The notes beneath the pieces were generated by a model, which did not search any database, was not told the DNA's origin, and saw only the letters and a program-made list of their open reading frames with translations. Of a DNA stretch of 49,701 bases, positions 25,099 through 33,719 are shown piece by piece. This stretch comes from Limisphaerales bacterium (GTDB lineage: Bacteria > Verrucomicrobiota > Verrucomicrobiia > Limisphaerales > JADLHS01): the NCBI GenBank assembly GCA_020848635.1, contig JADLHS010000021.1, forward strand, positions 1 to 49,701, in the 5' to 3' direction. The first letter of the stretch is position 1. The number at the start of each line of letters is the position of its first letter. Position numbers and translations under genes: made by a program.

Positions 25099-26216
25099 TT
25101 GGTGGGCCAGTTACGGAGCAGGCAGACGAGGTCGTCCACGCCGGGGCTTTTGGCCGAGCGAACGTAGAAGCCGCTCGTGGTCACGCCGGTGAGCAAGCTG
25201 TGTGCGTTGTCGAAGCCCAGGAGTTTGCCGAGGGAGAAGCCGGCGTTGAAATGATCGCCCGCACCGGTGGTGATGAGCGGTTTGGGAGTGAAGGGGCCTT
25301 CCACGATGGCGGCGTCGGCGGCGCTTACGGCCAGGGCGAAGGTCACCGGATGCACGACCACGGTGTTAATGGCGATATGCTCCCGGATTTGCGTGGCCAG
25401 CTTGAGCAAACCTGCCGGCGAGCGATCGCTGAGGTTGAAGCCAAGGTGGCCGCCGATTTCGTAGGCTTCCTTCTCATTCAGGCCGAGAATCGCGTCGAAG
25501 TGCTGCTCGAACTGCGTGATGAGCGACAGCGCCTGGAGAATGTCCGCGCGCGTCCGTTTCTCCGGGTCCGCGAGATCGAAAAAGATTTTGCGGCGCGGGC
25601 CGGTGAGGGCGGGGCAGACTTCCTTCAGAATGGCCGACCACATGTCGTTCATGCAGGTGAGCATGGTCCAGTTCACAAACGCGACGAAGTCCGCAGATTG
25701 CACCTTGGCGGCAAATTTATTGTGCCCAAAGCGGGTCTTGATGCTCTCCCAGTTCACCTCGCGCAGCGAGGTGTGCTTGCCGCAAATGATCTTGCCGTCC
25801 TCGAATTCCAGCGCGTCGGTGTAGCCTGGCTCGGCAATGGAATGCACTTCCGCCAGTTTCGCAAAGTCGGCGAAGACCGGGTGCAAACTTGGGTAGCCGA
25901 GGTTGCCAAGGTAGCAGACCTTCATCCCGAAGCTGGCCAAGGCGTTGGCCATGATGGGGCCGTTGCCACCCAGCTTGGTGAGCTGGTTGACCATTTCCAC
26001 GTTGGTGCTCTTACCGGCGGCGGCAGCAAGGCGCTCGGCGTATTTGGCGATGGTGGTAAGCCGCTGGTATTTGTCCGTGCTTTCGCGTTTGTCCACCACA
26101 TGGAGGATTTCGTCCACGAAACCATCAAGGCCGAGGAAGGCGTTAAAGCCGCTGACTTGGGTGGTGGCGGCTTGGAGTTTGTCAGCGCCATGGGTGCGTA
26201 GTTCAGGTGTATTCAT
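25095..26216 (-). CDS. PfkB/ribokinase-family sugar or nucleoside kinase
   Basis: A 373-aa kinase. The PfkB signatures are LGGNGPIMANALASFG near 83-98 and the C-terminal TTGAGDHFNAGFSLG with the catalytic aspartate. The N-terminus GFNAFLGLDGFVDEIL matches the substrate-binding start. It is longer than ribokinase because of extra residues around 110-190. The substrate is not clear. The 4-nt overlap with def and the 36-bp distance to parB suggest a housekeeping operon. Confidence 0.85.
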   Translation of the reverse strand: MNTPELRTHGADKLQAATTQVSGFNAFLGLDGFVDEILHVVDKRESTDKYQRLTTIAKYAERLAAAAGKSTNVEMVNQLTKLGGNGPIMANALASFGMKVCYLGNLGYPSLHPVFADFAKLAEVHSIAEPGYTDALEFEDGKIICGKHTSLREVNWESIKTRFGHNKFAAKVQSADFVAFVNWTMLTCMNDMWSAILKEVCPALTGPRRKIFFDLADPEKRTRADILQALSLITQFEQHFDAILGLNEKEAYEIGGHLGFNLSDRSPAGLLKLATQIREHIAINTVVVHPVTFALAVSAADAAIVEGPFTPKPLITTGAGDHFNAGFSLGKLLGFDNAHSLLTGVTTSGFYVRSAKSPGVDDLVCLLRNWPTK

Positions 26217-26252
26217 GCGTTCAATTCGAAAAGAAAACGGATCGGGACGCCT

Positions 26253-27215
26253 TCACTCGGCGTCAATTCCCAGGATTTGCAGGATGCGCTCAAGTTCGGC
26301 GTCGCTGTAGAAGGAAATATCCAACGCGCCTTTGCCCTGGGTGTAACGCAGATGAACTTTGGTGCCGAGGCGTTCGCGAATCTTGTTTTCCAGGCTGGCG
26401 ACGTGGGCGTCGGTGGTGAGTGGAGTCTTGGCGCCGTTCCGGGCGCGGGTGCTGTCGCGGGATTGCAACTTCGCAATCAAGCCCTCGGTTTGGCGCACGT
26501 TGAGGGCTTCCTTGATTACGCGTTCGGCTGCATGGCGCTGCTGGGTTTCCTCGGTCAGACCCAGGATCACTTTGGCATGACCGACCGAGAGGCGGCCTTC
26601 GCGGATGAAGCTTTGCAGGTCGGACGGGAGTTTCAGCAGCCGTAGCGCGTTGGCGACCACGGCGCGGCTCTTGCCAACCTTGGTGGCGACGAGTTCCTGC
26701 GTGAGTTGAAACTGGCTGACAAGTTGCGCGTAGCCGAGCGCTTCCTCGATGGCATTGAGGTTTTCGCGCTGGAGGTTTTCGATGAGCGCCATTTCGAGCA
26801 CGGCGCGGTCATCAGCTTCGCGGACGAGGACGGGGACATCGGTAAGGCCGGCCAGTTGGGCGGCACGCCAGCGGCGTTCGCCAGCGATGAGTTCGAAATG
26901 GCTGCCCTGCGCACGGACGATGAGCGGCTGGACGATACCTTGTTCCTTGATGGAATCGGCGAGTTCGCGGAGGGACTCGGCGGAAAAATCCTTGCGCGGC
27001 TGGAGCGCGCACGGGCGAATCTGCGTCACGGCCAAATGGCGGACATGATCGCGCGGCGCCGGTGTGAGGGCGGGCGCGATCGTGTGCGCCGCGGCGGACG
27101 GCGGAAGGCTCTGGGTTACAGTGGTTGAAAGCGCGGAAACAGGCGCCGGGTTGGCGATGACAGGAGTGCCACCCAACAGCGCGCCAAGGCCGCGTCCCAA
27201 AGCCGGTTTTGACAT
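26253..27215 (-). CDS. parB: chromosome partitioning protein ParB
   Basis: A 320-aa CTP-dependent DNA-binding clamp for chromosome segregation. The start MSKPALGRGLGALLGG is the usual ParB N-terminus that contacts ParA, which fixes ATG 27215. The N-terminal CTPase has IRPCALQPRKDF, GERRWRAAQ and ENLQRENLN. The helix-turn-helix part includes VGKSRAVVANALRLLKLP, and a C-terminal dimer part ends YSDAELERILQILGI. No parA gene lies next to it here and no full parS-like 16-mer was found by eye in the window. Confidence 0.95.
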   Translation of the reverse strand: MSKPALGRGLGALLGGTPVIANPAPVSALSTTVTQSLPPSAAAHTIAPALTPAPRDHVRHLAVTQIRPCALQPRKDFSAESLRELADSIKEQGIVQPLIVRAQGSHFELIAGERRWRAAQLAGLTDVPVLVREADDRAVLEMALIENLQRENLNAIEEALGYAQLVSQFQLTQELVATKVGKSRAVVANALRLLKLPSDLQSFIREGRLSVGHAKVILGLTEETQQRHAAERVIKEALNVRQTEGLIAKLQSRDSTRARNGAKTPLTTDAHVASLENKIRERLGTKVHLRYTQGKGALDISFYSDAELERILQILGIDAE

Positions 27216-27467
27216 GGGAACAGCTTGAATGAGCAGTGCAGGGTTGTCAATTTCTAGTCTGATTGGCAGGCAGTTAATGCAGCGCGAACCGGGCGAAACA
27301 TCTGCGATGAGTCGCCCACCTGTCACCGCGAGGACGCAACACAACCGGGGCCGATGCGTGCTCGCGGATGGTGGCACCGCTGGCCAGGGGGCAACCATGT
27401 TCAGCCGGGGTCAGGGTTTTGCCAGGCCAGTGATATTATCCCGGGCGATCAGGACCGGCGCCGAATC

Positions 27468-29108
27468 TCACCGCAAAGCCGCGGTCACAATCTGCTGCGC
27501 CTCGTCAATGATTTGATCCAGGGGCGCTGCCCCCTTGAAGCTCTCGGCATAGACTTTGTAGATGTTCTCGGTGCCGGACGGGCGGGCGGCGAACCAGCCG
27601 TTCTGCGTCACCACCTTCAAGCCACCGATGTCGGCGTTATTGCCGGGTGCGCGGGTGAGTTTGGCCGTGATGGGATCTCCGGCCAGCGTGCTGGCCGTCA
27701 CAGCCGCGGGAGTGAGTTTTTTGAATGCTTTCTTCTGGTCCGGCGTGGCGGGGGCGTCAATGCGCTTGTAACTTGGCGCGCCGAACTGCGCCGTCAAATC
27801 CGCGTAATGCTGTGCGGGATCATTGCCGGTCGTCGCACAAATCTCCGCGGCAAGCAGCCCGAGGATCAAACCGTCCTTGTCCGTGGTCCATACGCGGCCG
27901 TCGCGACGCAGGAAACTGGCCCCCGCGCTTTCTTCGCCGCCGAAACACACCGTGCCATCAGCCAGGCCGGGCGCAAACCATTTGAAACCCACCGGCACTT
28001 CGTTGAGTTTGCGCCCGCGGGAAGCCACCACGCGGTCAATGATGCTGCTGCTCACGAGGGTCTTGCCGACCGACGCGCTCGTCGGCCATTGGGGCCGATG
28101 AGTCAGCAGATAGTTGATGGCGACGGCGAGATAGTGATTCGGGTTGAGTAATCCCGCCGAGGGGGTGACGATGCCGTGCCGGTCCGCGTCGGGGTCGGTG
28201 CCGAACGCGACGCTAAACTGGTTCTTGAGCTGGACCAAGCCGGCCATTGCGTAAGGACTTGAGCAATCCATTCGGATCTTGCCGTCGTGATCCACCGTCA
28301 TGAAGCCGAACTGCGGATCCACCTTCGTGTTCACCACCGTAAGATCGAGGCCATAACGTTCCTTTACCGGCTGCCAGTAGGGCAGCGCCGCACCGCCCAG
28401 CGGATCAATGCCAATGCGTACGCCGGCGGCGCGAATCGCATCCATGTCAATTACTTCTCCCAGCGTGTTCACATACGGTGTGATGAAATCGTGTTGGTGC
28501 GTGTGGCGGGCCTTGAGCGCGGATTCGTATGTCAGCCGGCGCACGGCCTGGTTGCCACCGCGCAGCAATTCATTCGCCCGATTCTGCACCCAGCCCGTAA
28601 TGTCCGTGTCGGCCGGGCCGCCATTCGGGGGATTGTATTTGAACCCGCCGTCCTCCGGCGGATTGTGGGATGGCGTGATGACAATGCCGTCGCTGAGGCC
28701 ATCCGCGCGTCCGCGATTGTGGGTGAGGATGGCGTGGGAGATCGACGGGGTGGGGGTAAAGCCGTCGTCGCGCTGGAGAAATGTTTCCACGCCATTGGCG
28801 GCGAGGACTTCCAGCGCGGTGCGTTGCGCCGCGGCGGATATCGCGTGGGGATCCTTGCCCATGAACAATGGCCCGCCAATGCCTTTGCCCTTGCGGTATT
28901 CGCAGATGGCCTGCGTTGTCGCGAGAATATGCGCCTCGGTGAAGGTTCCATTGAACGGGGTGCCGCGATGTCCGCTTGTGCCAAAGCTCACAAGTTGATT
29001 CGCATCCGCGAGGTCGGGGGCGCGCTGATAGTAATCGCGCTCCAGTTTCGCCACGTCAATCAGGAGATTGGCAGGGGCGGGTTTTCCGGCAAGTGGACTC
29101 AAAGCCAT
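27468..29108 (-). CDS. pgm: phosphoglucomutase (alpha-D-glucose)
   Basis: Interconverts glucose-1-phosphate and glucose-6-phosphate. At 546 aa it equals the E. coli Pgm length. The phosphoserine loop [11 protein letters not shown] is near 142-152, the metal loop is DPDADRHG, the sugar loop is [11 protein letters not shown] and the phosphate-binding part is [13 protein letters not shown] near the end. The long open frame upstream is ignored; ATG 29108 ([16 protein letters not shown]) matches the family start. It is preceded by dtd on the same strand. It can use the glucose-1-phosphate expected from the phosphorylase at 40763-44314. Confidence 0.95.
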   Translation of the reverse strand: MALSPLAGKPAPANLLIDVAKLERDYYQRAPDLADANQLVSFGTSGHRGTPFNGTFTEAHILATTQAICEYRKGKGIGGPLFMGKDPHAISAAAQRTALEVLAANGVETFLQRDDGFTPTPSISHAILTHNRGRADGLSDGIVITPSHNPPEDGGFKYNPPNGGPADTDITGWVQNRANELLRGGNQAVRRLTYESALKARHTHQHDFITPYVNTLGEVIDMDAIRAAGVRIGIDPLGGAALPYWQPVKERYGLDLTVVNTKVDPQFGFMTVDHDGKIRMDCSSPYAMAGLVQLKNQFSVAFGTDPDADRHGIVTPSAGLLNPNHYLAVAINYLLTHRPQWPTSASVGKTLVSSSIIDRVVASRGRKLNEVPVGFKWFAPGLADGTVCFGGEESAGASFLRRDGRVWTTDKDGLILGLLAAEICATTGNDPAQHYADLTAQFGAPSYKRIDAPATPDQKKAFKKLTPAAVTASTLAGDPITAKLTRAPGNNADIGGLKVVTQNGWFAARPSGTENIYKVYAESFKGAAPLDQIIDEAQQIVTAALR

Positions 29109-29218
29109 GCCCGAAGCAAACAAAGTCGGCGCGGCGGTGTAAAGGGAAAGATGTTGGCACGGGTTCGAAAAGCCGGCGGAGCGAGGCTCGATGAATCGTG
29201 ATCCCGTGGCCGCCTTGG

Positions 29219-29671
29219 TTACTCCCGGGCCTTGGAATCGATCAGGATCGTCACCGGGCCGTCGTTGACGAGACTCACTTGCATGTGCGCGCCAAATTCG
29301 CCCGTCTGGATCGGTTGCCCGAGGTCCTGGGTGAGGCGGGTGATAAATTGTTCGTAAAGTGGAATGGCGATTTCCGGTCGGGCGGAACGGGTGTACGACG
29401 GCCGGTTGCCTTTCTTCGTGCTGGCGAACAGGGTGAATTGGCTGATGAGCAGGATCGCGCCGCCGGTTTCCTGGACGGAACAATTCATCACGCCCGCCGC
29501 ATCGTTGAAAACTCGCAGCCGGACGATTTTACCGGAAAGCCATTCGAGGTCGGCCCGTGTGTCGGTTTCCTCAATTGCCAGCAGAATGAGCAAGCCTTGC
29601 TTGATGGCGGCTCTGGTCTCGCCGCCAATGGCGACGCTAGCCGAGTTGACTCGCTGGACGACCGCGCGCAT
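29219..29671 (-). CDS. dtd: D-aminoacyl-tRNA deacylase
   Basis: Removes D-amino acids and glycine wrongly loaded on tRNA. The 150-aa protein begins [17 protein letters not shown] and has the catalytic [16 protein letters not shown] and the cross-subunit [10 protein letters not shown] (GP motif), both diagnostic. It starts 4 nt after the LysM gene stop, so the two are probably translated from one message. Confidence 0.96.
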   Translation of the reverse strand: MRAVVQRVNSASVAIGGETRAAIKQGLLILLAIEETDTRADLEWLSGKIVRLRVFNDAAGVMNCSVQETGGAILLISQFTLFASTKKGNRPSYTRSARPEIAIPLYEQFITRLTQDLGQPIQTGEFGAHMQVSLVNDGPVTILIDSKARE

Positions 29672-29675
29672 GGCG

Positions 29676-31064
29676 TCACTGCCCGCGGGGCGGTAACATT
29701 GGATAAAGCAGGCTGAAGGGCACGCTCACTTTATCGCCGGCTTTGAGTTTGTCGAAGTTGATGCCGGGATTGGCGGCGCGGAGGTCACTCGGTTGTACAC
29801 CGTAGAGTCGCGCCAACCGGTCCAGCCCCTCGCCGTTGGCTACGATATGCGTCGTGGCGGGCGCAGCCTTGGGTGCGGGTTTGACCGGTTCGGTCGGGTC
29901 TTCCTGGCCGAGCGCCTGGGCATTGGCCCTGAGTTGTTCGAGTTCCGTCTGTTTGAGTTCGATGGCGCGTTGCTCGTCGGTCAACCCGACTTTTTCCTTG
30001 ATGCGCGCCAGTTCCTCCGCGGCGGCGAGCTTGATCTCATAGAGCGCACTCGCGGTTTCCGGGGCCCCGGCCTTTTGTGCCTCGGCATAAGCTTCGCGAT
30101 AGCGATCGTCGTGCAGCCGGCGATACTCGGCATAGCGCTGTTCGCCGAGGGCGAGCTTCAAGGCGGTCTCCCCCTGGGCCACCAGCGCGTCGCGCTGCAG
30201 CGCGCCTTGCGGTGTGGAATCGTCCAGTTGGGCGAGTTGATCGTTGAGGGAATCCAAGGTGCGAAACACGCTGCGGAACTCGTCGGGGGTGGCGTAGAAG
30301 AACTTGAGCTGCGCGAAATCCGTCCGCAGGGCGCGCGCATTATCGGAGTAACGTAGGAGGTATTCCTCCAATTGAACCGGCGTGAGCACAGCCGCCAGTT
30401 CCTTCCGGGTCTGCTGACGAAACCGGGAAAGTTCGGCGGGGTCCGGACTATTCCCGGCCTGACGCTGGGCGGCGAGATACGCCTCGAGGCGATCGGCGGC
30501 GCGCATACTGATTTGTTCGACCGACTGCTTAACCTCCGTTGGCAACGGTCCAAGGATTGGCCCATCAAGCGGAATGGGCGGGCGCGACGGGCGCGGCAGG
30601 CTCACCAAATCGCCGCCCTCCCAGTTCGGCCCGAGCAGGGTGCTGAGCAAATCCCGGCGTTCGGTTTCGAGCTCCCGATCTTTTGCGGTGGCGGCCTGGA
30701 CGACCACGGGGTCCGGTTCGGTTCGCCACCATTGCTGATCCGGGGTGAAAATCTCCACCGCGCGGCGGCGGGCAAACAGCGCATTCACGTCGGCGATGAT
30801 AATGTCGCGGATGGTCTGTTCGGGACAGCCGATCTCGCGCAGGTTCTTGATGTAGGTCGGGTAGGCATCGGATTCGACCTCCTGCCACGAAAAGAATTGC
30901 CGGCGGACTACGACGGCGGTCTTGATCTGCAAGCCGTTGGTCGCGCCGGGGAGAATCGCGGAACGCGTGAGCGGCGACGGTTCGCGGGGCGTGAACCAGA
31001 GCCAGCCCGCCGCGAGAAGCAAGTTCCCGGCGAGCGACAAACCGAGGAGCAGACGCCAGCGCAT
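29676..31064 (-). CDS. membrane-anchored or secreted LysM-domain protein
   Basis: A 462-aa protein with an N-terminal hydrophobic segment (LLLGLSLAGNLLLAAGWLW, residues 4-22) acting as anchor or uncleaved signal. The middle 100-390 is long charged helix with several QR-rich stretches. A C-terminal LysM domain at about 408-452 (THIVANGEGLDRLARLYG, then DLRAANPGINFDKLKAGDKV) binds peptidoglycan-type glycans. The middle has no recognised fold. It probably sits in the periplasm tied to the inner membrane and touches the wall. Confidence 0.8.
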   Translation of the reverse strand: MRWRLLLGLSLAGNLLLAAGWLWFTPREPSPLTRSAILPGATNGLQIKTAVVVRRQFFSWQEVESDAYPTYIKNLREIGCPEQTIRDIIIADVNALFARRRAVEIFTPDQQWWRTEPDPVVVQAATAKDRELETERRDLLSTLLGPNWEGGDLVSLPRPSRPPIPLDGPILGPLPTEVKQSVEQISMRAADRLEAYLAAQRQAGNSPDPAELSRFRQQTRKELAAVLTPVQLEEYLLRYSDNARALRTDFAQLKFFYATPDEFRSVFRTLDSLNDQLAQLDDSTPQGALQRDALVAQGETALKLALGEQRYAEYRRLHDDRYREAYAEAQKAGAPETASALYEIKLAAAEELARIKEKVGLTDEQRAIELKQTELEQLRANAQALGQEDPTEPVKPAPKAAPATTHIVANGEGLDRLARLYGVQPSDLRAANPGINFDKLKAGDKVSVPFSLLYPMLPPRGQ

Positions 31065-31103
31065 ATTGGTATTAACGACGAATTGACGGTCAAAGGGAAT
31101 TGA

Positions 31104-31138
31104 AAAATGCAGCCGGGGAAAAGTTCCGGCCGCATTTT
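31104..31138. promoter_or_regulatory. strong hairpin in the LysM/purM divergent intergenic region
   Basis: AAAATGC-A-GCCGG pairs with CCGGC-C-GCATTTT across a 9-nt loop, giving a 12-bp stem with one mismatch. The A and T ends make it terminator-like on both strands. It sits between two genes that point away from each other, so it may lie in a leader (attenuator-like) or insulate the two start regions. Confidence 0.45.
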
Positions 31139-31179
31139 GACTCGCCCCCCGCGCGGCTTACCGCTTTAATTTCCACCGC

Positions 31180-32292
31180 ATGAAACAAAAAGCCTACGCC
31201 GCTGCCGGCGTCGATATTGATCTCGGTAACAAAGTCAAAGCCACGCTCCCGAAATTGCTCGCCAGCACCCATCGCCGCGAAGTCCTCGGCAAGGTCGGCG
31301 GCTTCGGCGGCCTCTTCCAGCTCGACCTCAAGAAATATCGCGAGCCGATCCTCGTCAGCAGCGCGGACGGCGTGGGCACGAAGCTGAAAATCGCCTTTAC
31401 GATGGACAAGCACGACACCATCGGCGCGGACCTCGTGAACCATTGCGTCAACGACATCGCGGTGCTGGGCGCTGAACCGCTGTTCTTCCTCGATTACCTC
31501 GGCACGGGCAAACTCGAACCGCACGTCTTCACCGACATCATCAAAGGCTTCGCCCGCGCCTGCGCGGAAAACAACTGCGCTCTCATCGGCGGCGAAACCG
31601 CACAGATGCCCGGCTTCTACCAGAAAGGCGAATACGACGTGAGCGGCACGATCGTCGGCGTGGTGGAAAAATCCCGGATTCTCAACGGCCAGAAAACTGT
31701 GAAGTGCGGCGACGTCGTCATCGGCATCGAATCCAGCGGCCTGCACACGAACGGCTATTCGCTCGGACGCAAAATTTTCTTCGAGCTACTCAGCTACAAA
31801 CCGTCGAGCCGCGTGCCCGGACTCAAAGGCACGGTTGGTCAGGAATTGTTGAAAGAACACATCAGCTACGGCCCGCTCGTGCAAAAGCTGGTGAAGAAGT
31901 TCAATCCCGTGGCTGCACCTCGTAAGAGTGCGGCAAATCAAAAGGCAAATTCAGCCGCGTTCTCACGAACGCAGCCACTTCCGATCAAGGCTTTCGCCCA
32001 CATCACCGGCGGCGGTTTCGTGGACAACATCCCGCGCGTGCTGCCGAAGGATTGTGATGTGGCTATCCGCAAAGGCTCATGGGACATGTTGCCCATCTTC
32101 AAAATCATTCAGACGAAGAGTGGCGTGCCGGACGAGGAATTGTATCAAGTCTTCAACATGGGCATCGGCATGGTGAGCATCGTCGCGGCAGACAAAGCGG
32201 ACGCCGTGCTGAAATTCATCCGCGCGCAGAAGCACAAAGCCTGGCTCATCGGCGAAGTGGTGAAGGGCAAGGGCGAGGCGCGGGTGGAATGA
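31180..32292 (+). CDS. purM: phosphoribosylformylglycinamidine cyclo-ligase (AIR synthetase)
   Basis: Fifth step of purine synthesis, closing the imidazole ring with ATP. The 370-aa protein starts KQKAYAAAGVDIDLGNK and has SSADGVGTKLKIAF, the ALIGGETAQMPGFY stretch, and AHITGGGFVDNIPRVLP. Between residues about 246 and 268, just before that last motif, it carries an extra Ala/Ser/Gln-rich segment (PVAAPRKSAANQKANSAAF and on) that the family lacks. The DNA of that segment is a palindromic element (31909-31978). The frame stays open, so the protein is probably functional with a surface loop. Its last 78 bp are duplicated downstream. Confidence 0.93.
   Translation: MKQKAYAAAGVDIDLGNKVKATLPKLLASTHRREVLGKVGGFGGLFQLDLKKYREPILVSSADGVGTKLKIAFTMDKHDTIGADLVNHCVNDIAVLGAEPLFFLDYLGTGKLEPHVFTDIIKGFARACAENNCALIGGETAQMPGFYQKGEYDVSGTIVGVVEKSRILNGQKTVKCGDVVIGIESSGLHTNGYSLGRKIFFELLSYKPSSRVPGLKGTVGQELLKEHISYGPLVQKLVKKFNPVAAPRKSAANQKANSAAFSRTQPLPIKAFAHITGGGFVDNIPRVLPKDCDVAIRKGSWDMLPIFKIIQTKSGVPDEELYQVFNMGIGMVSIVAADKADAVLKFIRAQKHKAWLIGEVVKGKGEARVE
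31909..31978. repeat. palindromic REP-like element inserted in frame within purM
   Basis: The 70-nt stretch begins GTGGCTGC and ends GCAGCCAC. The arms 31909-31934 and 31954-31978 agree at 20 of 26 aligned positions, and two of the mismatches would be G-U pairs in RNA. The loop is about 19 nt. It codes for the extra residues in PurM, adding about 24 codons without breaking the frame. The style recalls REP/BIME units or Rickettsia palindromic elements. No second copy was seen in the window. Confidence 0.65.
32210..32287 (+). repeat. direct repeat copy 1 (3' end of purM)
   Basis: The last 78 bp of the purM reading frame, apart from the final codon and stop. It matches 32941-33018 at 72 of 78 positions, same orientation, 731 bp apart. 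Confidence 0.95.
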
Positions 32293-32302
32293 ATAATTTG
32301 TT

Positions 32303-32749
32303 ATGGCGATTCCAACGCTCAACGCAGACGCAATTCTCCCCGAAGGAGTCCATCTGTGTGGGTTGGATGACATCAAGGCACGCTTTGGCAGCTTCCAAGG
32401 TTCGGATCGAAGGCCGCAACTATTCGCGAAGCTGGAGGAGTTGATTGGCGAACTCAAGAAAAGCTCCCTGATTGTTGCGCTGGTGGTGAATGGCAGCTTT
32501 GTGACCGGCAAGGCCGCGCCAAACGACGTGGACGTGTTGATCGTGTTGGGAACGGGACACGATTGGCAGGCTGATTTGGCGCCCGGCGACTACGCCTTGC
32601 TCTCGCACAACCGCCTGCGGCGGCGTTTTGGCTTCGATGTTCTGGTTGCGGAAGACGACTCAGAGTTGTATTGGAAGTATGTGCGTTTTTACAGTCAGTC
32701 ACGCGAGTTGCCGCACGCCACCAAAGGCGTTTTGAGGATCGAGCTATGA
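32303..32749 (+). CDS. nucleotidyltransferase-fold protein (DUF6932-like)
   Basis: A 148-aa protein. The central LVVNGSFVTGKAAPNDVDVLIVL has the GS...D-x-D arrangement of the DNA polymerase beta nucleotidyltransferase fold, with the acidic pair DVD that binds metal. N-terminal residues 1-50 are helical. It resembles proteins grouped as DUF6932; that name is from memory. It overlaps the next small gene by 4 nt (ATGA), so the two are translated together. It lies 10 bp after purM, inside the stretch bracketed by two copies of the purM 3' end. MNT-type antitoxins share this fold, but the partner here is not a HEPN protein. Function unknown. Confidence 0.75.
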   Translation: MAIPTLNADAILPEGVHLCGLDDIKARFGSFQGSDRRPQLFAKLEELIGELKKSSLIVALVVNGSFVTGKAAPNDVDVLIVLGTGHDWQADLAPGDYALLSHNRLRRRFGFDVLVAEDDSELYWKYVRFYSQSRELPHATKGVLRIEL

Positions 32750-32943
32750 CCATCGAGGAAAACAAGCTGGCCAAGACCATCGAACAACTGGAATTGATGA
32801 ACGACGCGCTGCGCGTGCTGCGCCTCGAAATCCTGCCAAAGAACTCCCGGCTCTTTGCCGCCATGGCTGAGGGGCCGCTGGCGGAAATCGAAAAGCTCCG
32901 CCGGCAAATCGAGGAACAAGCGCAACTGCTGGCCGCTGCGTGA
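32746..32943 (+). CDS. 65-aa helical partner protein
   Basis: A 65-aa protein, MTIEENKLAKTIEQLELMND at the start, charged and almost wholly helical, with a heptad-like C-terminus (LAEIEKLRRQIEEQAQLL). It starts inside the stop of the nucleotidyltransferase gene. Its own TGA stop (32941-32943) is the first three bases of repeat copy 2, so the cassette ends exactly at the repeat. No membrane or DNA-binding motif is visible. It probably works with the nucleotidyltransferase; a toxin-antitoxin-like pair is one option among others. Confidence 0.7.
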   Translation: MTIEENKLAKTIEQLELMNDALRVLRLEILPKNSRLFAAMAEGPLAEIEKLRRQIEEQAQLLAAA

Positions 32944-33018
32944 AATTCAGCCGCGCGCAGAAGCACAAAGCCTGGCACATTGGTGAAGTGGTGAGGGGTA
33001 AGGGCGAGGCGCGGGTGG
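32941..33018 (+). repeat. direct repeat copy 2 (extra, diverged purM 3' end)
   Basis: In the purM frame it reads VKFSRAQKHKAWHIGEVV and on to a TAG stop, the same as the PurM C-terminus except for a few residues. It differs from copy 1 at 6 of 78 bases, three of them silent in that frame. It has no start signal and is not a gene of its own. Confidence 0.95.
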
Positions 33019-33026
33019 TGTAGAAT

Positions 33027-33719
33027 ATGGGATTACTCGGATCAATATTCGGGAAAGGGAAGGAGCAACCAACTGCGAATTCGATCCGGGAAACTTTGTT
33101 CGGCGATAGACCGCTCGATGAGTGGCCGCCCGCCAATTTGGATGCAAACGAATTTCCGTGGATCGCGTTTGCCTCAGCTCGTTCGCATCTTGCAGGGGGA
33201 AATCAAACAGCCGCCATTGATTGCTGGGAGCAAATCGTCGGGACGCCAGACCTTGAGCCACGTCAGTATTTGCAGGCTTGGCATTTTCTTCGACAAAACG
33301 GGAAAGAGCCTGCACCAGATATTGCCAAGCAAGTGTTGGGTGTTGTCGTCGAAGTTGGGATGCCGAAGGGGCTGGATTTATTGGCTGCTTATTCCGACCA
33401 CTCCGCACGCTATTACAATTTTTCAGGCGCAGGAGTTGTCTGGGAGCGCCCGGATGATTCATTGGATTCTAGCATTGACCAGTTGCATGCCGCCGCAAAA
33501 GTGATCGTTGATAAGATTGGCCCTTGGAAAGAATCGCGGCCCGCACCTCCGTCAAGCGACCAAGCACGTTTGTGTTTTCTTACTCCAAGTGGACTTCACT
33601 TTGGCCAAGCGCCGATGTCGGTAATGTCTAGCGACCCAATGGCTGGCCGAGTGCTGCAATTTGCAACAGTCTTAATGAAGGCGTTGATCGCTAAGACTAA
33701 CAAATCAACATCCACGTGA
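33027..33719 (+). CDS. hypothetical protein, 230 aa
   Basis: Starts MGLLGSIFGKGKEQPT and has no signal peptide or membrane helix. Residues 45-110 (ASARSHLAGGNQTAAIDCWEQ, then EPRQYLQAWHFLRQNGKEP) are helical and look like tetratricopeptide-type pairs, though no full repeat is clear. The C-terminal part contains a QARLCFLTPSGLHFGQAPM stretch. The DNA looks less GC-rich than the neighbours, a hint of recent arrival. It lies 8 bp after repeat copy 2. No family recognised. Confidence 0.65.
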   Translation: MGLLGSIFGKGKEQPTANSIRETLFGDRPLDEWPPANLDANEFPWIAFASARSHLAGGNQTAAIDCWEQIVGTPDLEPRQYLQAWHFLRQNGKEPAPDIAKQVLGVVVEVGMPKGLDLLAAYSDHSARYYNFSGAGVVWERPDDSLDSSIDQLHAAAKVIVDKIGPWKESRPAPPSSDQARLCFLTPSGLHFGQAPMSVMSSDPMAGRVLQFATVLMKALIAKTNKSTST

